Below, in pieces: positions 42,326 through 52,669 of a stretch of DNA of 64,000 bases; positions within the stretch are counted from its first letter, which is position 1, and every line of letters begins with the position of its first letter. The translations under genes were made by a program, and so were the position numbers. The notes under the pieces are model-generated. The model searched no databases. It was not told the origin of the DNA and saw nothing but the letters and a program-made list of their open reading frames with translations. The stretch is taken from NCBI GenBank assembly GCA_900167895.1, contig FUZR01000001.1, positions 415,144-479,143 of the forward strand, in the 5' to 3' direction. The stretch is from Bacteroidales bacterium WCE2004 (GTDB lineage Bacteria; Bacteroidota; Bacteroidia; Bacteroidales; UBA932).

Positions 42326-45300
42326 TTATACCAGGCCTTTGCCGTGGCAGTTCTTGTACTTGAGGCCGCTCCCGCAGGGGCACGGGTCGTTGCGGCCCAC
42401 CTGCTTGTCGACCTTGACCGGCGTGTTGGCCTTCTGCTCACCGTTGGTGGACAGGTCGGTGTGGCGGGCCTGGAAACGGCTCATGTCGGTCCGGGGACGG
42501 ACGGCGCGCTGCGGCTGCTGCGGGCGGTCCTGGAGCGGGACGAACGCCTTGAGGAGGAAGGACAGGACATCCTGGTTGAGGGTCTCAAGCATGCTTGCGA
42601 AGAGGTTGTAGCTCTCCAGCTTGTAGATCACGACCGGGTCTTTCTGCTCGTAGGAGGCGTTCTGGACGCTCTGCTTGAGGTCGTCCATCTCGCGGAGGTG
42701 CTCCTTCCAGTGTTCGTCGATCTGGTAGAGGATGATATTCTTGCTCAGGGTCTTGGCAATCTCGCGACCCTCGGAATTGTAGGCACGTTCAAGGTTGACC
42801 GAAAGGGTCATCTGCTTGCGGCCGTCGGAGATGGGGATGGCGATGTTCTGGTACATCGACCCCTGCTTCTCGTAGACGTCCTTGATGATCGGGTAGAGAC
42901 GCTCCACAAGGGCGTCCATGCGGCGCTTGTAGACTTCCAGCATGTGCTCGACGAGGCGGTCGGCGATCTCGGCCGGCTTAGCCTTCTCGTAGGTGGCCTC
43001 GTCCAGGCCGGAGTCGATGGAGAGCTGGGCCATCAGGGAGACTTCGAACTCCTCGAACGGGAGGCCCTTGCTGCGGTCGACGAAGAGGTCGGCCGTATCC
43101 TTCATCATATTCTGCAGGTCGATCTCCACCTTCTCGCCGCTGATGGCGTTGCGCCGGCGGGAATAGATGGCTTCGCGCTGGTAGTTCATCACGTCGTCGT
43201 ATTCGAGCAGGCGCTTGCGGATGCCGAAGTTGTTCTCCTCGACCTTCTTCTGCGCGTTCTCGATGGCGCTGGAGAGCATCGAGGACTCCAGAGCTTCGTT
43301 CTCCTCGAGGTGCATCTTGTCCGCCACGGCGGCGATGCGCTCGGAGCCGAACAGACGCATCAGCTTGTCCTCCAGGGAGATGTAGAACGTGGAGGAACCC
43401 GGGTCGCCCTGACGGCCGGCACGGCCGCGCAGCTGGCGGTCGACGCGGCGGGAGTCGTGGCGCTCCGTGCCGATGATGGCAAGGCCGCCCGCCGCCTTGA
43501 CCTCGTCGGAGAGCTTGATGTCGGTACCGCGGCCCGCCATGTTGGTGGCGATGGTCACGGCCGACTTCTGGCCCGCATGGGCCACGATCTCGGCCTCGCG
43601 GGCGTGCTCCTTGGCGTTGAGCACGTTGTGGGGGATGCCGCGCATCCGGAGCATGCGGCTGAGGAGCTCGGAGGTCTCGACGTCCGTCGTACCGACGAGC
43701 ACCGGACGGCCGGCCTGGGTCAGCTCCACGACGCGGTCGATCACGGCGGCATATTTGCCCTTCTTGGTCTTGTAGATGAGGTCGTTCTGGTCGTCGCGGA
43801 TTACCGGACGGTTGGTCGGGATCACCATCACGTCGAGCTTGTAGATGCTCCAGAACTCACCCGCCTCGGTCTCGGCCGTACCGGTCATGCCGGCCAGCTT
43901 GTGATACATGCGGAAGTAGTTCTGCAGGGTGATCGTCGCGAAGGTCTGGGTCGCGCCCTCGACCTTGACGTTCTCCTTGGCCTCGACAGCCTGGTGCAGA
44001 CCGTCGCTCCAGCGGCGGCCCTCCATGATACGGCCCGTGGACTCGTCCACAATCTTGATCTTGCCGTCCATGATGACGTAGTCGACGTCCTTCTCGAACA
44101 TCGTGTAGGCCTTGAGGAGTTGGATCACGGTGTGGACGCGCTCGCTCTTGGTGGCGAACTCGGCCATCAGCTCGTCCTTCTTCTGCTGCTTCTCGGCGAG
44201 CGGAAGGTCGGTGTGCTCGATCTCGGCGATGCGGGAACCCACGTCGGGCAGGACGAAGAAGTCCTCCTCGCCAACGCCCTTGGCGAGCACTTCATGGCCC
44301 TTGTCGGTCATGTCCACGGAGTGGAGCTGCTCGTTGATCACGAAGTAGAGCGGGTCGGTGACGACCGGCATCTCCTTCTCGTTGTCCTGCATATAGTAGT
44401 TCTCGGCCTTCTGGAGAAGGACCTTCATGCCCGGCTCGGAGAGGAACTTGATGAGCGGCTGGTACTTGGGAAGGCCCTTGTGGGCCCGCAGGAGGAGCTT
44501 GCCGCCCTCCGCCTCGTCGCCTTCGGCGATCTTCTTCTTGGCTTCGTTGAGCACCTGGTTGACCAGGGCGCGCTGAGTCTGGTAGAGCCGCTCCACGTTG
44601 GGGCGGAACTCCATGAACTGCGCCTCGTCGGCTTCGTTGCGCGTGATCGGACCGGAGATGATGAGCGGGGTCCGGGCGTCGTCGATGAGCACGGAGTCCA
44701 CCTCATCCACGATGGCGAAGTGGTGCTTGCGCTGGACCAGGTCCTCCAGGGTGATGGACATGTTGTCGCGCAGGTAGTCGAAACCGAATTCGTTGTTGGT
44801 GCCGAACGTGATGTCGCACTCATAGGCCTTGCGGCGGGCGTCGGAGTTGGGCTGGTGCTTGTCGATGCAGTCCACGGACAGGCCGTGGAACATATACAGC
44901 GGGCCCATCCACTCGGAGTCACGCTTGGCCAGGTAGTCGTTGACGGTCACCATGTGCACGCCCTTGCCCGCGAGGGCGTTGAGGAACACGGGGAGCGTGG
45001 CGACGAGGGTCTTGCCCTCGCCCGTCGCCATCTCGGCGATCTTGCCCTGGTGCAGGGCGATGCCGCCGATCAGCTGGACGTCGTAGTGCACCATGTCCCA
45101 GGTGATTTCGTTGCCGCCGGCCATCCAGTGGTTGACGTAGGTGGCCTTGTCGCCGTCGATCGTGACGAAGTCGTGGTTGACGGACAGGTCGCGGTCGAAC
45201 TGCGTGGCCGTGACCGTGATGGAAGCATTCTCCTTGAAGCGGCGCGCCGTGCTCTTGACGATGGCGAACGCCTCGGGGAGGATCTCGTCGAGGCACTTCT

Positions 45301-45601
45301 CGATCGCCTCGTCCTCGTCCTTGACCAGCTTGTCGGACTCGCCGGCCAGCTTTTCCTTTTCGCTGATGGGAATATCCTTGTCGAGCTCCGCCTTAATCTC
45401 GGCGATCCGGTCCTCGAAGGGCTTCTCGACCTCCTTCAGGCGGGCGCGGAGCGCCGCGGAACGGGCACGGAGGCCATCGTCGTCCAAGGCGTCGATCTCA
45501 GGGTAAACAGCAAGTATTTTGTCCAGGGTAGGCTTTACGGCTTTGTAGTCTCTTTCGGACTTGGAGCCGAAGATCTTGCCTATGACAGATGCAAATGACA
45601 T
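42326..45601 (-). CDS. secA: Preprotein translocase ATPase SecA
   Basis: A 1091-residue motor ATPase that drives proteins through SecYEG. Walker A is GEGKTLVA (about residues 193-200), Walker [21 protein letters not shown], and the helicase-like motif [11 protein letters not shown]. The C-terminus has the zinc SEC-C motif [17 protein letters not shown] for SecB or lipid binding. Length fits Bacteroidota SecA, which carries extra insertions. A -7 box lies at 45661-45668. It supplies the export route for the many lipoproteins in this window. Confidence 0.98.
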   Translation of the reverse strand: MSFASVIGKIFGSKSERDYKAVKPTLDKILAVYPEIDALDDDGLRARSAALRARLKEVEKPFEDRIAEIKAELDKDIPISEKEKLAGESDKLVKDEDEAIEKCLDEILPEAFAIVKSTARRFKENASITVTATQFDRDLSVNHDFVTIDGDKATYVNHWMAGGNEITWDMVHYDVQLIGGIALHQGKIAEMATGEGKTLVATLPVFLNALAGKGVHMVTVNDYLAKRDSEWMGPLYMFHGLSVDCIDKHQPNSDARRKAYECDITFGTNNEFGFDYLRDNMSITLEDLVQRKHHFAIVDEVDSVLIDDARTPLIISGPITRNEADEAQFMEFRPNVERLYQTQRALVNQVLNEAKKKIAEGDEAEGGKLLLRAHKGLPKYQPLIKFLSEPGMKVLLQKAENYYMQDNEKEMPVVTDPLYFVINEQLHSVDMTDKGHEVLAKGVGEEDFFVLPDVGSRIAEIEHTDLPLAEKQQKKDELMAEFATKSERVHTVIQLLKAYTMFEKDVDYVIMDGKIKIVDESTGRIMEGRRWSDGLHQAVEAKENVKVEGATQTFATITLQNYFRMYHKLAGMTGTAETEAGEFWSIYKLDVMVIPTNRPVIRDDQNDLIYKTKKGKYAAVIDRVVELTQAGRPVLVGTTDVETSELLSRMLRMRGIPHNVLNAKEHAREAEIVAHAGQKSAVTIATNMAGRGTDIKLSDEVKAAGGLAIIGTERHDSRRVDRQLRGRAGRQGDPGSSTFYISLEDKLMRLFGSERIAAVADKMHLEENEALESSMLSSAIENAQKKVEENNFGIRKRLLEYDDVMNYQREAIYSRRRNAISGEKVEIDLQNMMKDTADLFVDRSKGLPFEEFEVSLMAQLSIDSGLDEATYEKAKPAEIADRLVEHMLEVYKRRMDALVERLYPIIKDVYEKQGSMYQNIAIPISDGRKQMTLSVNLERAYNSEGREIAKTLSKNIILYQIDEHWKEHLREMDDLKQSVQNASYEQKDPVVIYKLESYNLFASMLETLNQDVLSFLLKAFVPLQDRPQQPQRAVRPRTDMSRFQARHTDLSTNGEQKANTPVKVDKQVGRNDPCPCGSGLKYKNCHGKGLV

Positions 45602-45643
45602 TGTTCTCAGTTAGTTATTTCGGTTTTCAAAAAAATTGCCCGT

Positions 45644-45668
45644 TTGCGCGCGCAATTGCACAAAGATA
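45644..45668 (-). promoter_or_regulatory. secA promoter with a palindrome at the start site
   Basis: Plus-strand CAAAGATA (45661-45668) is TATCTTTG, an exact -7 box, with TTGTTG about 20 bases further upstream as a possible -33 element. The perfect 12-bp palindrome TTGCGCGCGCAA (45644-45655) covers the expected transcription start, a position where a repressor would block initiation. Confidence 0.5.
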
Positions 45669-45699
45669 ATGATTTGTCGCGTCATCTGCAACAACCCTG

Positions 45700-45728
45700 C
45701 CCCGCACTTTTTTGTCAGTGGTGCGGGG
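45700..45728. terminator. Inverted repeat downstream of the GH2 gene
   Basis: CCCCGCAC (45700-45707) pairs with GTGCGGGG (45721-45728) around 13 bases. It follows the beta-galactosidase stop, but lacks a T run after the stem on the minus strand, so it may be a transcript-end or mRNA-stability hairpin rather than a classic terminator. Confidence 0.45.
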
Positions 45729-45750
45729 CGGTTCATGTCAGCGTAAAAAA

Positions 45751-48270
45751 TTATTTCGTGAGAATGTTCGTCTTGACCGAAGCGTATGTGCTTGAGACGC
45801 TTAGCGTAGCCATGCCGGGCTCGCCGCGCAGGGAGCGGACCACTGCCAGGGCCTTGCCGCTGAACAACGCCTTGTCACTTCCCTTGAGCGACAATGTGTC
45901 AGCGGCGTTTCCGTTGTCCACGCCCGCCAGCTCGCCGGCGCCGCTCACGCTGAAATGCAGCAGGTCGTCCGCCGTCGGCACCACGCGCCCGTCGGCGTCC
46001 AGGGCCTCCACGGTCACGTAGGAGAGGTCATAGCCATCGGCGGTGATGACCGTGCGGTCGGGCGTGAGGCACAGCGTGACGGGCGCGCCAGCCGTGTAGC
46101 GGGCGTCGCGCGCGACTTCCCTGCCATCCTTGTAGGACACGACCTCGATGCAGCCCGGCTCGAACGGCACGGCGTTCCACTGGACGTGGAGCACGTCGCG
46201 CGTCTTGGCCTGGCGGCCCCAGGACTCGCCGTTGACGAAGAGCTCCACCTCGTCGGCGTTGTTGTAGTAGGCCCAGATGTCCACCGGCTCGCCCGGCTCC
46301 CAGTTCCAGTGCGGGAAGAGATGCAGCACGGTCCGGTCCGTCCACTCCGCCTGGTAGAGCCAGTAGGCGTCTTTCGGGAAGCCGGCGAGGTCCACCACGC
46401 CGAAGTACGAGCTACGCGAAGGCCAGCCGTACGGCGTGGGCTCGCCGAGGTAGTCGAACCCGGTCCAGATGAAGGTACCGGCGATGAAGTCGCGGTCGCG
46501 CACGGCGGTCCACGCCTCCTCGTGGTAATTCGCCCACGGGGCGCAGCAGGCGTCATAGGCGGTCACCTGGTGGTTCCAGTCGACCTCGCCCTCGGCGGTG
46601 TACTGCCAGCCGCGGCCGGGCAGCTTTTTCCGGTCCGTGGAGGGCTGGAAATAGACGCCGCGGCTGTTGAGCGACGAGACGGTCTCGGAGCCGATCAGCG
46701 GCTTGCCCGGGAACCAGACGCGGCAGGAATCATACAGCTGCGGATGATAGTTGAAACCATAGACATCCAGCGCGCCGCTGCGCAGCAGGTTGTTGCCCGG
46801 CCAGACGCCGTTGCAGCCGGCCGTGATGGCGCGCGTCGTGTCCAGGTCACGGATGAGCTGCGCCATGTGGCGCGTCAGCAGGATGTTGGGATTGCTTTCG
46901 GAGGGGTCGTTCTGCCCGAGCGAATGGATGAAATTCAGCAGCTCGTTGGCCTGCTCGGGGGTCAGGTTGGCAATGTCGTCCGCGCTCGAGTCGCTCTGCT
47001 CGATGATCTCGTTGCCAATGCTCCACATCACCACCGAAGGATGGTTGCGGTCGCGCCGGACGAAGTCCTGCACGTCGCGGACGTGCCATTCGTCGAAATA
47101 GCGGGCGTAGTCGTAGCGCGTCTTGCGCTTGCGCCACATGTCCATCGCCTCGTCCATCACCAGGAAACCCATCTCGTCGCAAAGGTCGAGCAGCTCCGGC
47201 GCGGGCGGGTTATGCGAGGTGCGGATGGCGTTGACGCCCATGTCCCGCAGGATCTGCAGCTCGCGCTGCAGGGCGCGGGGATGCACGGCCGTGCCCAGGC
47301 AGCCCATGTCGTGGTGCAGGCACACGCCGAGCATCTTGACCGGACGGCCGTTGAGGATGAAGCCGCGGTCGGCGTCCCACGCCGTGGTGCGCACGCCGAA
47401 GCGGGTGGTATAGGTATCTTTGAGCTTGCCGGTCGAGACCGTGACCTCGGCCCGGTAGAGATAGGGATCGTCCACGTCCCAGCGATGCGGTCTGTCAAGC
47501 TGGAGAGACGTCTGATAGACGGGGGCGCCGAGCTCGCTGGAGCGGGCGACCGTCCGGCCGCGCGCATCCTTGATGCGGATGTCGTAGCGGACCATCTGCC
47601 CGGGCAGGCTGCCCTCCGTCCGCACGGACACGACGACCTTCGCCTCCTGGTCGGAGATCTCCGTCGGCTGGACGAAAACGCCGTTGTAGGCCACCCGGAG
47701 CGGATCCGTGACCACCAGCCGGACGTTGCGGTAGATGCCGCAGCCGGCGTACCAGCGGGAATTGGGCTGGTCCCTGTTGTCGCAGCGGACGGCGATCACG
47801 TTGTCGCCCAGCTCCAGCAACGCGGAAATGTCGCAATCAAACGAGCTGTAGCCATAGGGACGCTTCACCACGTCCACGCCGTTCACGAACACGGTGGCGT
47901 TCATGAACACGCCGTCGAACTCCAGGTGCATGGCCCGGGCCGGCGTGCCTTTTTCGTCGAAAAAGTCCGCCGGGACCTGGAGGTGCTTGCGGTACCAGCC
48001 GAGGCCGCCCGGCAGGGCGCCGCCGCTCGGCGTAGAAGGATTGTCAGCGGAGAACTCGCCCTCGATGCTCCAGTCGTGCGGCAGATGCAGCGCCCGCCAG
48101 CCGGAGTCGTCATAGTCCGGCAGCATGCAGAGCGGATCCTCGGTCAGCGCAAACTTCCAGTCGAAATTGAAATCCTCGCCGCGCTTCGGCGCGCCGGCCT
48201 CAGGCCTGCAGCCCGCCAGCAGCGCCACCAGCGCCATCAGCGGCAAAATGGTTATCAGATAGCGTCTCAT
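45751..48270 (-). CDS. GH2 beta-galactosidase-like lipoprotein with DUF4982
   Basis: An 839-residue glycoside hydrolase family 2 enzyme. Lipobox LLAGC anchors it at about residue 21. A sugar-binding jelly roll follows (WRALHLPHDWSIEGEF), then an Ig-like domain and the TIM barrel: acid/base Glu421 in SIGNEIIEQS and nucleophile Glu529 in LIGSETVSS. After the barrel comes a DUF4982 domain (WTDRTVLHLFPHWNWEPGEP, VELFVNGESWGRQ) and a final Ig-like domain. This is the common periplasmic or surface beta-galactosidase layout of Bacteroidota. ATG 48270 is 5 bases past the -7 box. Exact glycan target unknown; GH2 also includes glucuronidases and mannosidases. Confidence 0.9.
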   Translation of the reverse strand: MRRYLITILPLMALVALLAGCRPEAGAPKRGEDFNFDWKFALTEDPLCMLPDYDDSGWRALHLPHDWSIEGEFSADNPSTPSGGALPGGLGWYRKHLQVPADFFDEKGTPARAMHLEFDGVFMNATVFVNGVDVVKRPYGYSSFDCDISALLELGDNVIAVRCDNRDQPNSRWYAGCGIYRNVRLVVTDPLRVAYNGVFVQPTEISDQEAKVVVSVRTEGSLPGQMVRYDIRIKDARGRTVARSSELGAPVYQTSLQLDRPHRWDVDDPYLYRAEVTVSTGKLKDTYTTRFGVRTTAWDADRGFILNGRPVKMLGVCLHHDMGCLGTAVHPRALQRELQILRDMGVNAIRTSHNPPAPELLDLCDEMGFLVMDEAMDMWRKRKTRYDYARYFDEWHVRDVQDFVRRDRNHPSVVMWSIGNEIIEQSDSSADDIANLTPEQANELLNFIHSLGQNDPSESNPNILLTRHMAQLIRDLDTTRAITAGCNGVWPGNNLLRSGALDVYGFNYHPQLYDSCRVWFPGKPLIGSETVSSLNSRGVYFQPSTDRKKLPGRGWQYTAEGEVDWNHQVTAYDACCAPWANYHEEAWTAVRDRDFIAGTFIWTGFDYLGEPTPYGWPSRSSYFGVVDLAGFPKDAYWLYQAEWTDRTVLHLFPHWNWEPGEPVDIWAYYNNADEVELFVNGESWGRQAKTRDVLHVQWNAVPFEPGCIEVVSYKDGREVARDARYTAGAPVTLCLTPDRTVITADGYDLSYVTVEALDADGRVVPTADDLLHFSVSGAGELAGVDNGNAADTLSLKGSDKALFSGKALAVVRSLRGEPGMATLSVSSTYASVKTNILTK

Positions 48271-48275
48271 ACCCG

Positions 48276-48283
48276 CAAAATTA
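48276..48283 (-). promoter_or_regulatory. -7 box for the GH2 gene
   Basis: Plus-strand CAAAATTA is TAATTTTG on the minus strand. Only 5 bases separate it from the ATG at 48270, so the mRNA would have almost no leader. Confidence 0.55.
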
Positions 48284-48292
48284 GCAAAAAAG

Positions 48293-48330
48293 ACGAAAAA
48301 ACAGGCCGGATGCGGGGGCATCCGGCCTGT
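48293..48330 (-). terminator. Strong terminator of the xylose operon
   Basis: A perfect 13-bp stem, ACAGGCCGGATGC (48301-48313) with its complement at 48318-48330, is followed on the minus strand by six T residues (48295-48300). It lies 21 bases past the xylE stop and separates the xylose genes from the GH2 gene. Confidence 0.93.
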
Positions 48331-48350
48331 CAGTCGTAAGATGGAATCTT

Positions 48351-49823
48351 CTATTTCATTCGGTTGCGCCAGAGAGCGGACATCTCCTCCAGGGTCTTGC
48401 CCTTGGTCTCCGGGACCATCTTCCAGACGAAGAGGGCGGCCAGGAGGCACATCGCACAGTAGAGGCCGTAGGTGAAAGCCGGACTCCAGCTGTAGAGCGG
48501 CACGAAGGTGGAGCTCACGATGAAGTTCGAAATCCACTGGAAGGCGACGGCGATGGCCACGGCGGCGCCGCGGATCGTGTTCGGGAAGATCTCGGAGATG
48601 AGCACCCAGCAGATCGGACCCCAGCTGAACATGAAGGACGCGGAGTAGATCATGATGCTGAGCACGCCGATGATGCCGGGCACGCCCGGAACGGCGTCCG
48701 CGAGAGCCACGCCGAGAGCACCGAGGGCCATGCCCAGGGAGCCCGTGATCAGCAGCGGCTTGCGGCCGAGTTTCTCGACGGTGAAGATGGCGACCAGCGT
48801 GAAGCTGATGTTGATGACGCCCATCAAGACCGTCTGCATCATCGGATCGCCCATGCCCATCGACTCGAAGATGCGCGGCGCGTAGTAGAGGACGGCATTG
48901 ATGCCGACGAACTGCTGGAACACGCTGAGCATGCAGCCGATGAAGATGACGATGAAGCCATAGGCCAGGAGCTTCTCCTTCTTCTCCACGACGGTGTTCT
49001 TGATGTCGGAGAGAATCTGGGAAGCCATGCTCTTGCCGTTGATCCGGGAAAGCACGTCAAGCGCCTTGTCCTCCTGACCCGACATGACCAGGTAACGCGG
49101 CGTCTCCGGCACGAGCAGGATCAGCAGCGTGAACAGGCCGGCAGGGACGCACTCGGAGCCGAACATCAGACGCCAGCCGGTGGTAATGGACCAATTGGCG
49201 TCAGTGGCGAGTTCGGAGACGTTCAGGATGCGGTTCAGACCTTCGGCGAGGGATTCCATCTTCGGGGCAATGTGGTCGCCGAGAATCACCAGGTTCACGA
49301 AGTAAACGACCAGCTGGCCGAAGATGATCGCGAACTGGTTCCAGGACACGAGCTTGCCGCGCTTGTTGGCCGGGGCCACCTCGGCGATGTACATCGGGCA
49401 GATGGCGGAAGCCATACCGACACCGATACCGCCGAGCACGCGGTAGAGGTTGAACGCCACCCAGAGGGACTGGGTCGGGACGCCCTTCTCGAAGAACAGG
49501 AACTCCGGATAGTAGGAACCGGCGGCGCTCAGGAAGAAGCAGATACCTGCGAAGAACAGGCTCCGCTTGCGGCCGAACTTGCCGGCGAACAGACCGGAAA
49601 GCGCGCTACCGATGATGCATCCGATCAGCGCACTGGAAGAGGTGAAGCCGTGCAGACCATTGGTGTAGGTGAAGTCTTCGGCCCCCATGAAGAAGGCCTG
49701 AAGACCTCTCTCTGCACCGGAAATCACGGCCGTATCATATCCGAACAGCAGGCCGCCGAGCACGGCGACGAGCACGATCGAAAACAGATACGCGCCGGAT
49801 CCCTTCTCTTGCGAAGCAGCCAT
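48351..49823 (-). CDS. xylE: Sugar:proton symporter, xylose type (MFS)
   Basis: A 490-residue major facilitator of the sugar porter family with twelve hydrophobic segments. Signatures: GGLLFGYDTAVISGAE in TM1, GLFAGKFGRKRSLF between TM2 and TM3, YRVLGGIGVGMASAICPMYI, PETPRYLVMSGQEDKA, FQQFVGINAVLYYAPRIFE, and VPETKGKTLEEM at the C-terminus. The QQFVGIN and YYAP elements match XylE. It is the last gene of the xylB-xylA operon (3 bases after xylA), supporting xylose as substrate and an inner-membrane location. Confidence 0.92.
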   Translation of the reverse strand: MAASQEKGSGAYLFSIVLVAVLGGLLFGYDTAVISGAERGLQAFFMGAEDFTYTNGLHGFTSSSALIGCIIGSALSGLFAGKFGRKRSLFFAGICFFLSAAGSYYPEFLFFEKGVPTQSLWVAFNLYRVLGGIGVGMASAICPMYIAEVAPANKRGKLVSWNQFAIIFGQLVVYFVNLVILGDHIAPKMESLAEGLNRILNVSELATDANWSITTGWRLMFGSECVPAGLFTLLILLVPETPRYLVMSGQEDKALDVLSRINGKSMASQILSDIKNTVVEKKEKLLAYGFIVIFIGCMLSVFQQFVGINAVLYYAPRIFESMGMGDPMMQTVLMGVINISFTLVAIFTVEKLGRKPLLITGSLGMALGALGVALADAVPGVPGIIGVLSIMIYSASFMFSWGPICWVLISEIFPNTIRGAAVAIAVAFQWISNFIVSSTFVPLYSWSPAFTYGLYCAMCLLAALFVWKMVPETKGKTLEEMSALWRNRMK

Positions 49824-49826
49824 CTG

Positions 49827-51140
49827 TTAGATGTACATGTTGACGATCGCCTCGTAGAGCTCCTGCTTGCCGGAAGTGGACTTCGGCTCGCCGTTCTTCT
49901 TGGCGTATTCAACAACCTGCTCGAGGGTGAGCTTGCCGTCCTCGAAGGCCTTGCCCTCGCCCTTGTCGTAGGAAGCGTAGCGCTCCTTGATCATGGCAGG
50001 GATCGGGGACTTCTCGAGGAGGTCGGCGGCGATCATCAGCGCGCGGGCCATCACGTCCATCGCAGCGATGTGGGCGATGAAGATGTCCTCCAGGTCGGTG
50101 GAGTTGCGGCGGGTCTTGGCGTCGAAGTTGGTGCCGCCCACGAGGCCGTTGCCCTTGATGATGACCATCATGGCCTGGACGAGCTCGTAGAGGTCGATCG
50201 GGAACTGGTCGGTATCCCAGCCGTTCTGGTAGTCACCGCGGTTGGCGTCGATGGAACCGAGCATGCCGGCGTCAACGGCGCACTGGAGCTCATGCTCGAA
50301 GGTGTGGCCGGCGAGGGTGGCGTGGTTGACCTCGATGTTGACCTTGAAGTCCTTGTCGAGGTTGTGGGCCCTCAGGAAGCCGATCACGGTCTCGGTGTCG
50401 ACATCGTACTGGTGCTTGGTCGGCTCCATCGGCTTCGGCTCGATGAGGAAGGTGCCCTTGAAGCCCTTGGCGCGGGCGTAGTCGCGGGCCATGGTCAGCA
50501 TGGTGGCCATGTGCTCCTTCTCACGCTTCATATCGGTGTTGAGCAGGGACATGTAGCCCTCGCGGCCGCCCCAGAACACGTAGCACTGGCCACCGAGCTC
50601 GATGGTGGCGTCGATCGCGTTCTTGATCTGCACCATGGCGCGGGCAGCGACGTTGAAGTCAGGGTTGGTGGAAGCGCCGTTCATATAGCGCTTGTGGCCG
50701 AACACGTTGGCCGTGCCCCAGAGAAGCTTGATGCCGGTCTCGGCCTGCTTCTTCTTGGCGTAGGCGACGACCTCCTTGAGGTTGGCCTCATATTCCTCGA
50801 TGGAAGCGCCCTCGTCGACGAGGTCGACATCGTGGAAGCAGTAGTACTCGATACCGAGCTTCTGCATGATCTCGAAACCGGCGTCCATCTTGTTCTTGGC
50901 CTTCTCGACAGCCGTGGCGCCCGTGTTCCAAGGGAACGTCTTGGTGCCGCCGCCGAACTGGTCGGCACCCTCAGCGCAGAGCGTGTGCCACCAGGCCATA
51001 GCGAACTTGAACCAGTCCTTCATCTTCTTGCCGGCGACGACCTTCTCAGGATCGTAGTAGCGGTAAGCGAGAGGATTCTTGGAATCTTTGCCTTCGAACT
51101 TGATTTTTCCCAGTTCCGGGAAGTACTCTTTGTTTGCCAT
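49827..51140 (-). CDS. xylA: Xylose isomerase
   Basis: A 437-residue class II xylose isomerase that turns D-xylose into D-xylulose. Seen: the substrate-binding [16 protein letters not shown], catalytic His in [31 protein letters not shown] for the first metal site, [10 protein letters not shown], and the second metal site region [19 protein letters not shown]. Length is typical. It lies between xylB (24 bases upstream) and xylE (3 bases downstream), a complete uptake-to-phosphorylation unit. Confidence 0.97.
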   Translation of the reverse strand: MANKEYFPELGKIKFEGKDSKNPLAYRYYDPEKVVAGKKMKDWFKFAMAWWHTLCAEGADQFGGGTKTFPWNTGATAVEKAKNKMDAGFEIMQKLGIEYYCFHDVDLVDEGASIEEYEANLKEVVAYAKKKQAETGIKLLWGTANVFGHKRYMNGASTNPDFNVAARAMVQIKNAIDATIELGGQCYVFWGGREGYMSLLNTDMKREKEHMATMLTMARDYARAKGFKGTFLIEPKPMEPTKHQYDVDTETVIGFLRAHNLDKDFKVNIEVNHATLAGHTFEHELQCAVDAGMLGSIDANRGDYQNGWDTDQFPIDLYELVQAMMVIIKGNGLVGGTNFDAKTRRNSTDLEDIFIAHIAAMDVMARALMIAADLLEKSPIPAMIKERYASYDKGEGKAFEDGKLTLEQVVEYAKKNGEPKSTSGKQELYEAIVNMYI

Positions 51141-51164
51141 AATTGAATTGGATTGTTAATTGGT

Positions 51165-52646
51165 TTATTTGTTGACAGATTGTTCGACTTCTTTCTTCCA
51201 GCGGGCGTAGGCCTCCTCGAGCGGCTGCTTCCAGGCATCCATCGGGGTGATGACGTCCAGCTTGGTGAGCGTGGAGAACGCCTCGGCGGCATTCTTGTAG
51301 ATGCCGGCGCCCAGCGCAGCGCCGCGCGCGGCGCCGAGGGAACCGTCCGTATCGAAGAGCTCGATGTTGGCGTCGCAGAGCGTCGCGAGGGTCGAGCGGA
51401 ACAGCGGGCTGAGGAACATGTTGGCCTTGCCGGCGCGGATCACGTCGGGCTTGAGGCCGAGGTTGCGCATGATGTCGATGCCATAGCGGAAGGAGAACGC
51501 GATGCCCTCCTGGATGGCGCGCAGGATGTGCGGACGGCCGTGGCGCACGAGGTCGATGCCGACCAGGCGGCCGTGCGTGCTGGCGTTGGCGAGGACGCGC
51601 TCGGCGCCGTTGCCGAACGGCAGGACGAGCAGGCCGTCAGAGCCGGCCGGCGCGGAGGCCGCGACTTCGTTCATCTCCGGATAGGAAAGGTCCGGGCAGA
51701 AGTTGCGGTGCGCCCAGGCGTTCATGATGCCCGTGCCGTTGATGCAGAGCAGCACGCCCATGCGGGGCTCGGCGGAATCGGTGACATGCAGGAACGTATT
51801 GACACGGGACTGCGGGTCGGCCTTGGGCAGGTCGGTGACGCCGTAGACGACGCCGCTGGTGCCGGCCGTCGCGGCGATCTCGCCCGGTTCGAGGACGTCC
51901 AGGGAGAAGGCGTTGTTGGGCTGGTCGCCGGCGCGGTAGGACACGGGCGTGCCGGCCGGGATGCCCAGCTCGCGCTGGATGTCGGCCGTGGTGTGCGCCT
52001 GCACGCCGATGGCCGGGACGATGTTGGCGAACTTGTCGGCTTCAATGCCGAAATATTCGGTCACGAAATCGGCGCGGCGGTTGCCCTTGAAGTCCCAGAG
52101 GATGCCCTCGGACAGGCCCGTGGCCGTGGTTGTGACCTCGCCGGTCAGCCGGTAGGCGATGTAGTCGCCCGGCAGCATGAATTTCCAGATCTTGGCATAG
52201 ATGTCCGGCTCGTTCTGCTTCACCCAGGCCAGCTTGGAGGCCGTGAAGTTGCCGGGAGAGTTGAGCAGATGCTCCATGCAGCGGTCGTAGCCGATGCCCT
52301 GCAGGGCGGCTGCACCCGTCTCGACGGCGCGGGAGTCGCACCAGATGATGGCGTCGCGCACCGGGTGGACGTCCTTGTCCACCGCCACGAGGCCGTGCAT
52401 CTGGTAGGAGATACCGATCGAAGCGACCTGGCTCATGTCAAAGCCGGCTGCCGCCATCTCGCGGATACCATCACACATATACTTCCACCAGGACTGCGGG
52501 TCCTGCTCCGCCCAGCCCTTGCGGACCGCCTTGATGGGAGCCTCGGACTTGGGGTTGGTGGACGAACTTACACACTTGCCGCCCGCGATATCGAGCAGCG
52601 CAACTTTGACGGATGAAGATCCGACGTCGATACCCAAAGAATACAT
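51165..52646 (-). CDS. xylB: Xylulokinase
   Basis: A 493-residue FGGY-family kinase that phosphorylates D-xylulose for the pentose phosphate pathway. Markers: N-terminal phosphate loop LGIDVGSSSVKVAL, substrate loop ISYQMHGLVAVD, IIWCDSRA, the ATP site TAGTSGVVYGV, and the FGGY C-terminal signature region RAIQEGIAFSFRYGIDIMR with AGKANMFLSPLFR. It is the first gene of the operon. ATG 52646 gives the standard family start; an in-frame ATG at 52664 lies only 5 bases after the -7 box and would add six residues. Confidence 0.95.
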   Translation of the reverse strand: MYSLGIDVGSSSVKVALLDIAGGKCVSSSTNPKSEAPIKAVRKGWAEQDPQSWWKYMCDGIREMAAAGFDMSQVASIGISYQMHGLVAVDKDVHPVRDAIIWCDSRAVETGAAALQGIGYDRCMEHLLNSPGNFTASKLAWVKQNEPDIYAKIWKFMLPGDYIAYRLTGEVTTTATGLSEGILWDFKGNRRADFVTEYFGIEADKFANIVPAIGVQAHTTADIQRELGIPAGTPVSYRAGDQPNNAFSLDVLEPGEIAATAGTSGVVYGVTDLPKADPQSRVNTFLHVTDSAEPRMGVLLCINGTGIMNAWAHRNFCPDLSYPEMNEVAASAPAGSDGLLVLPFGNGAERVLANASTHGRLVGIDLVRHGRPHILRAIQEGIAFSFRYGIDIMRNLGLKPDVIRAGKANMFLSPLFRSTLATLCDANIELFDTDGSLGAARGAALGAGIYKNAAEAFSTLTKLDVITPMDAWKQPLEEAYARWKKEVEQSVNK

Positions 52647-52669
52647 TTCTACGTTTTGTTTCAAGTTGC

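Noticed and set aside
42344..45598. A 1084-codon open frame antisense to secA.
   Set aside because: Length comes from GC-rich codon bias in the real gene; the composition (Leu, Val, Asp, His) is that of a shadow frame, and SecA is certain on the other strand.
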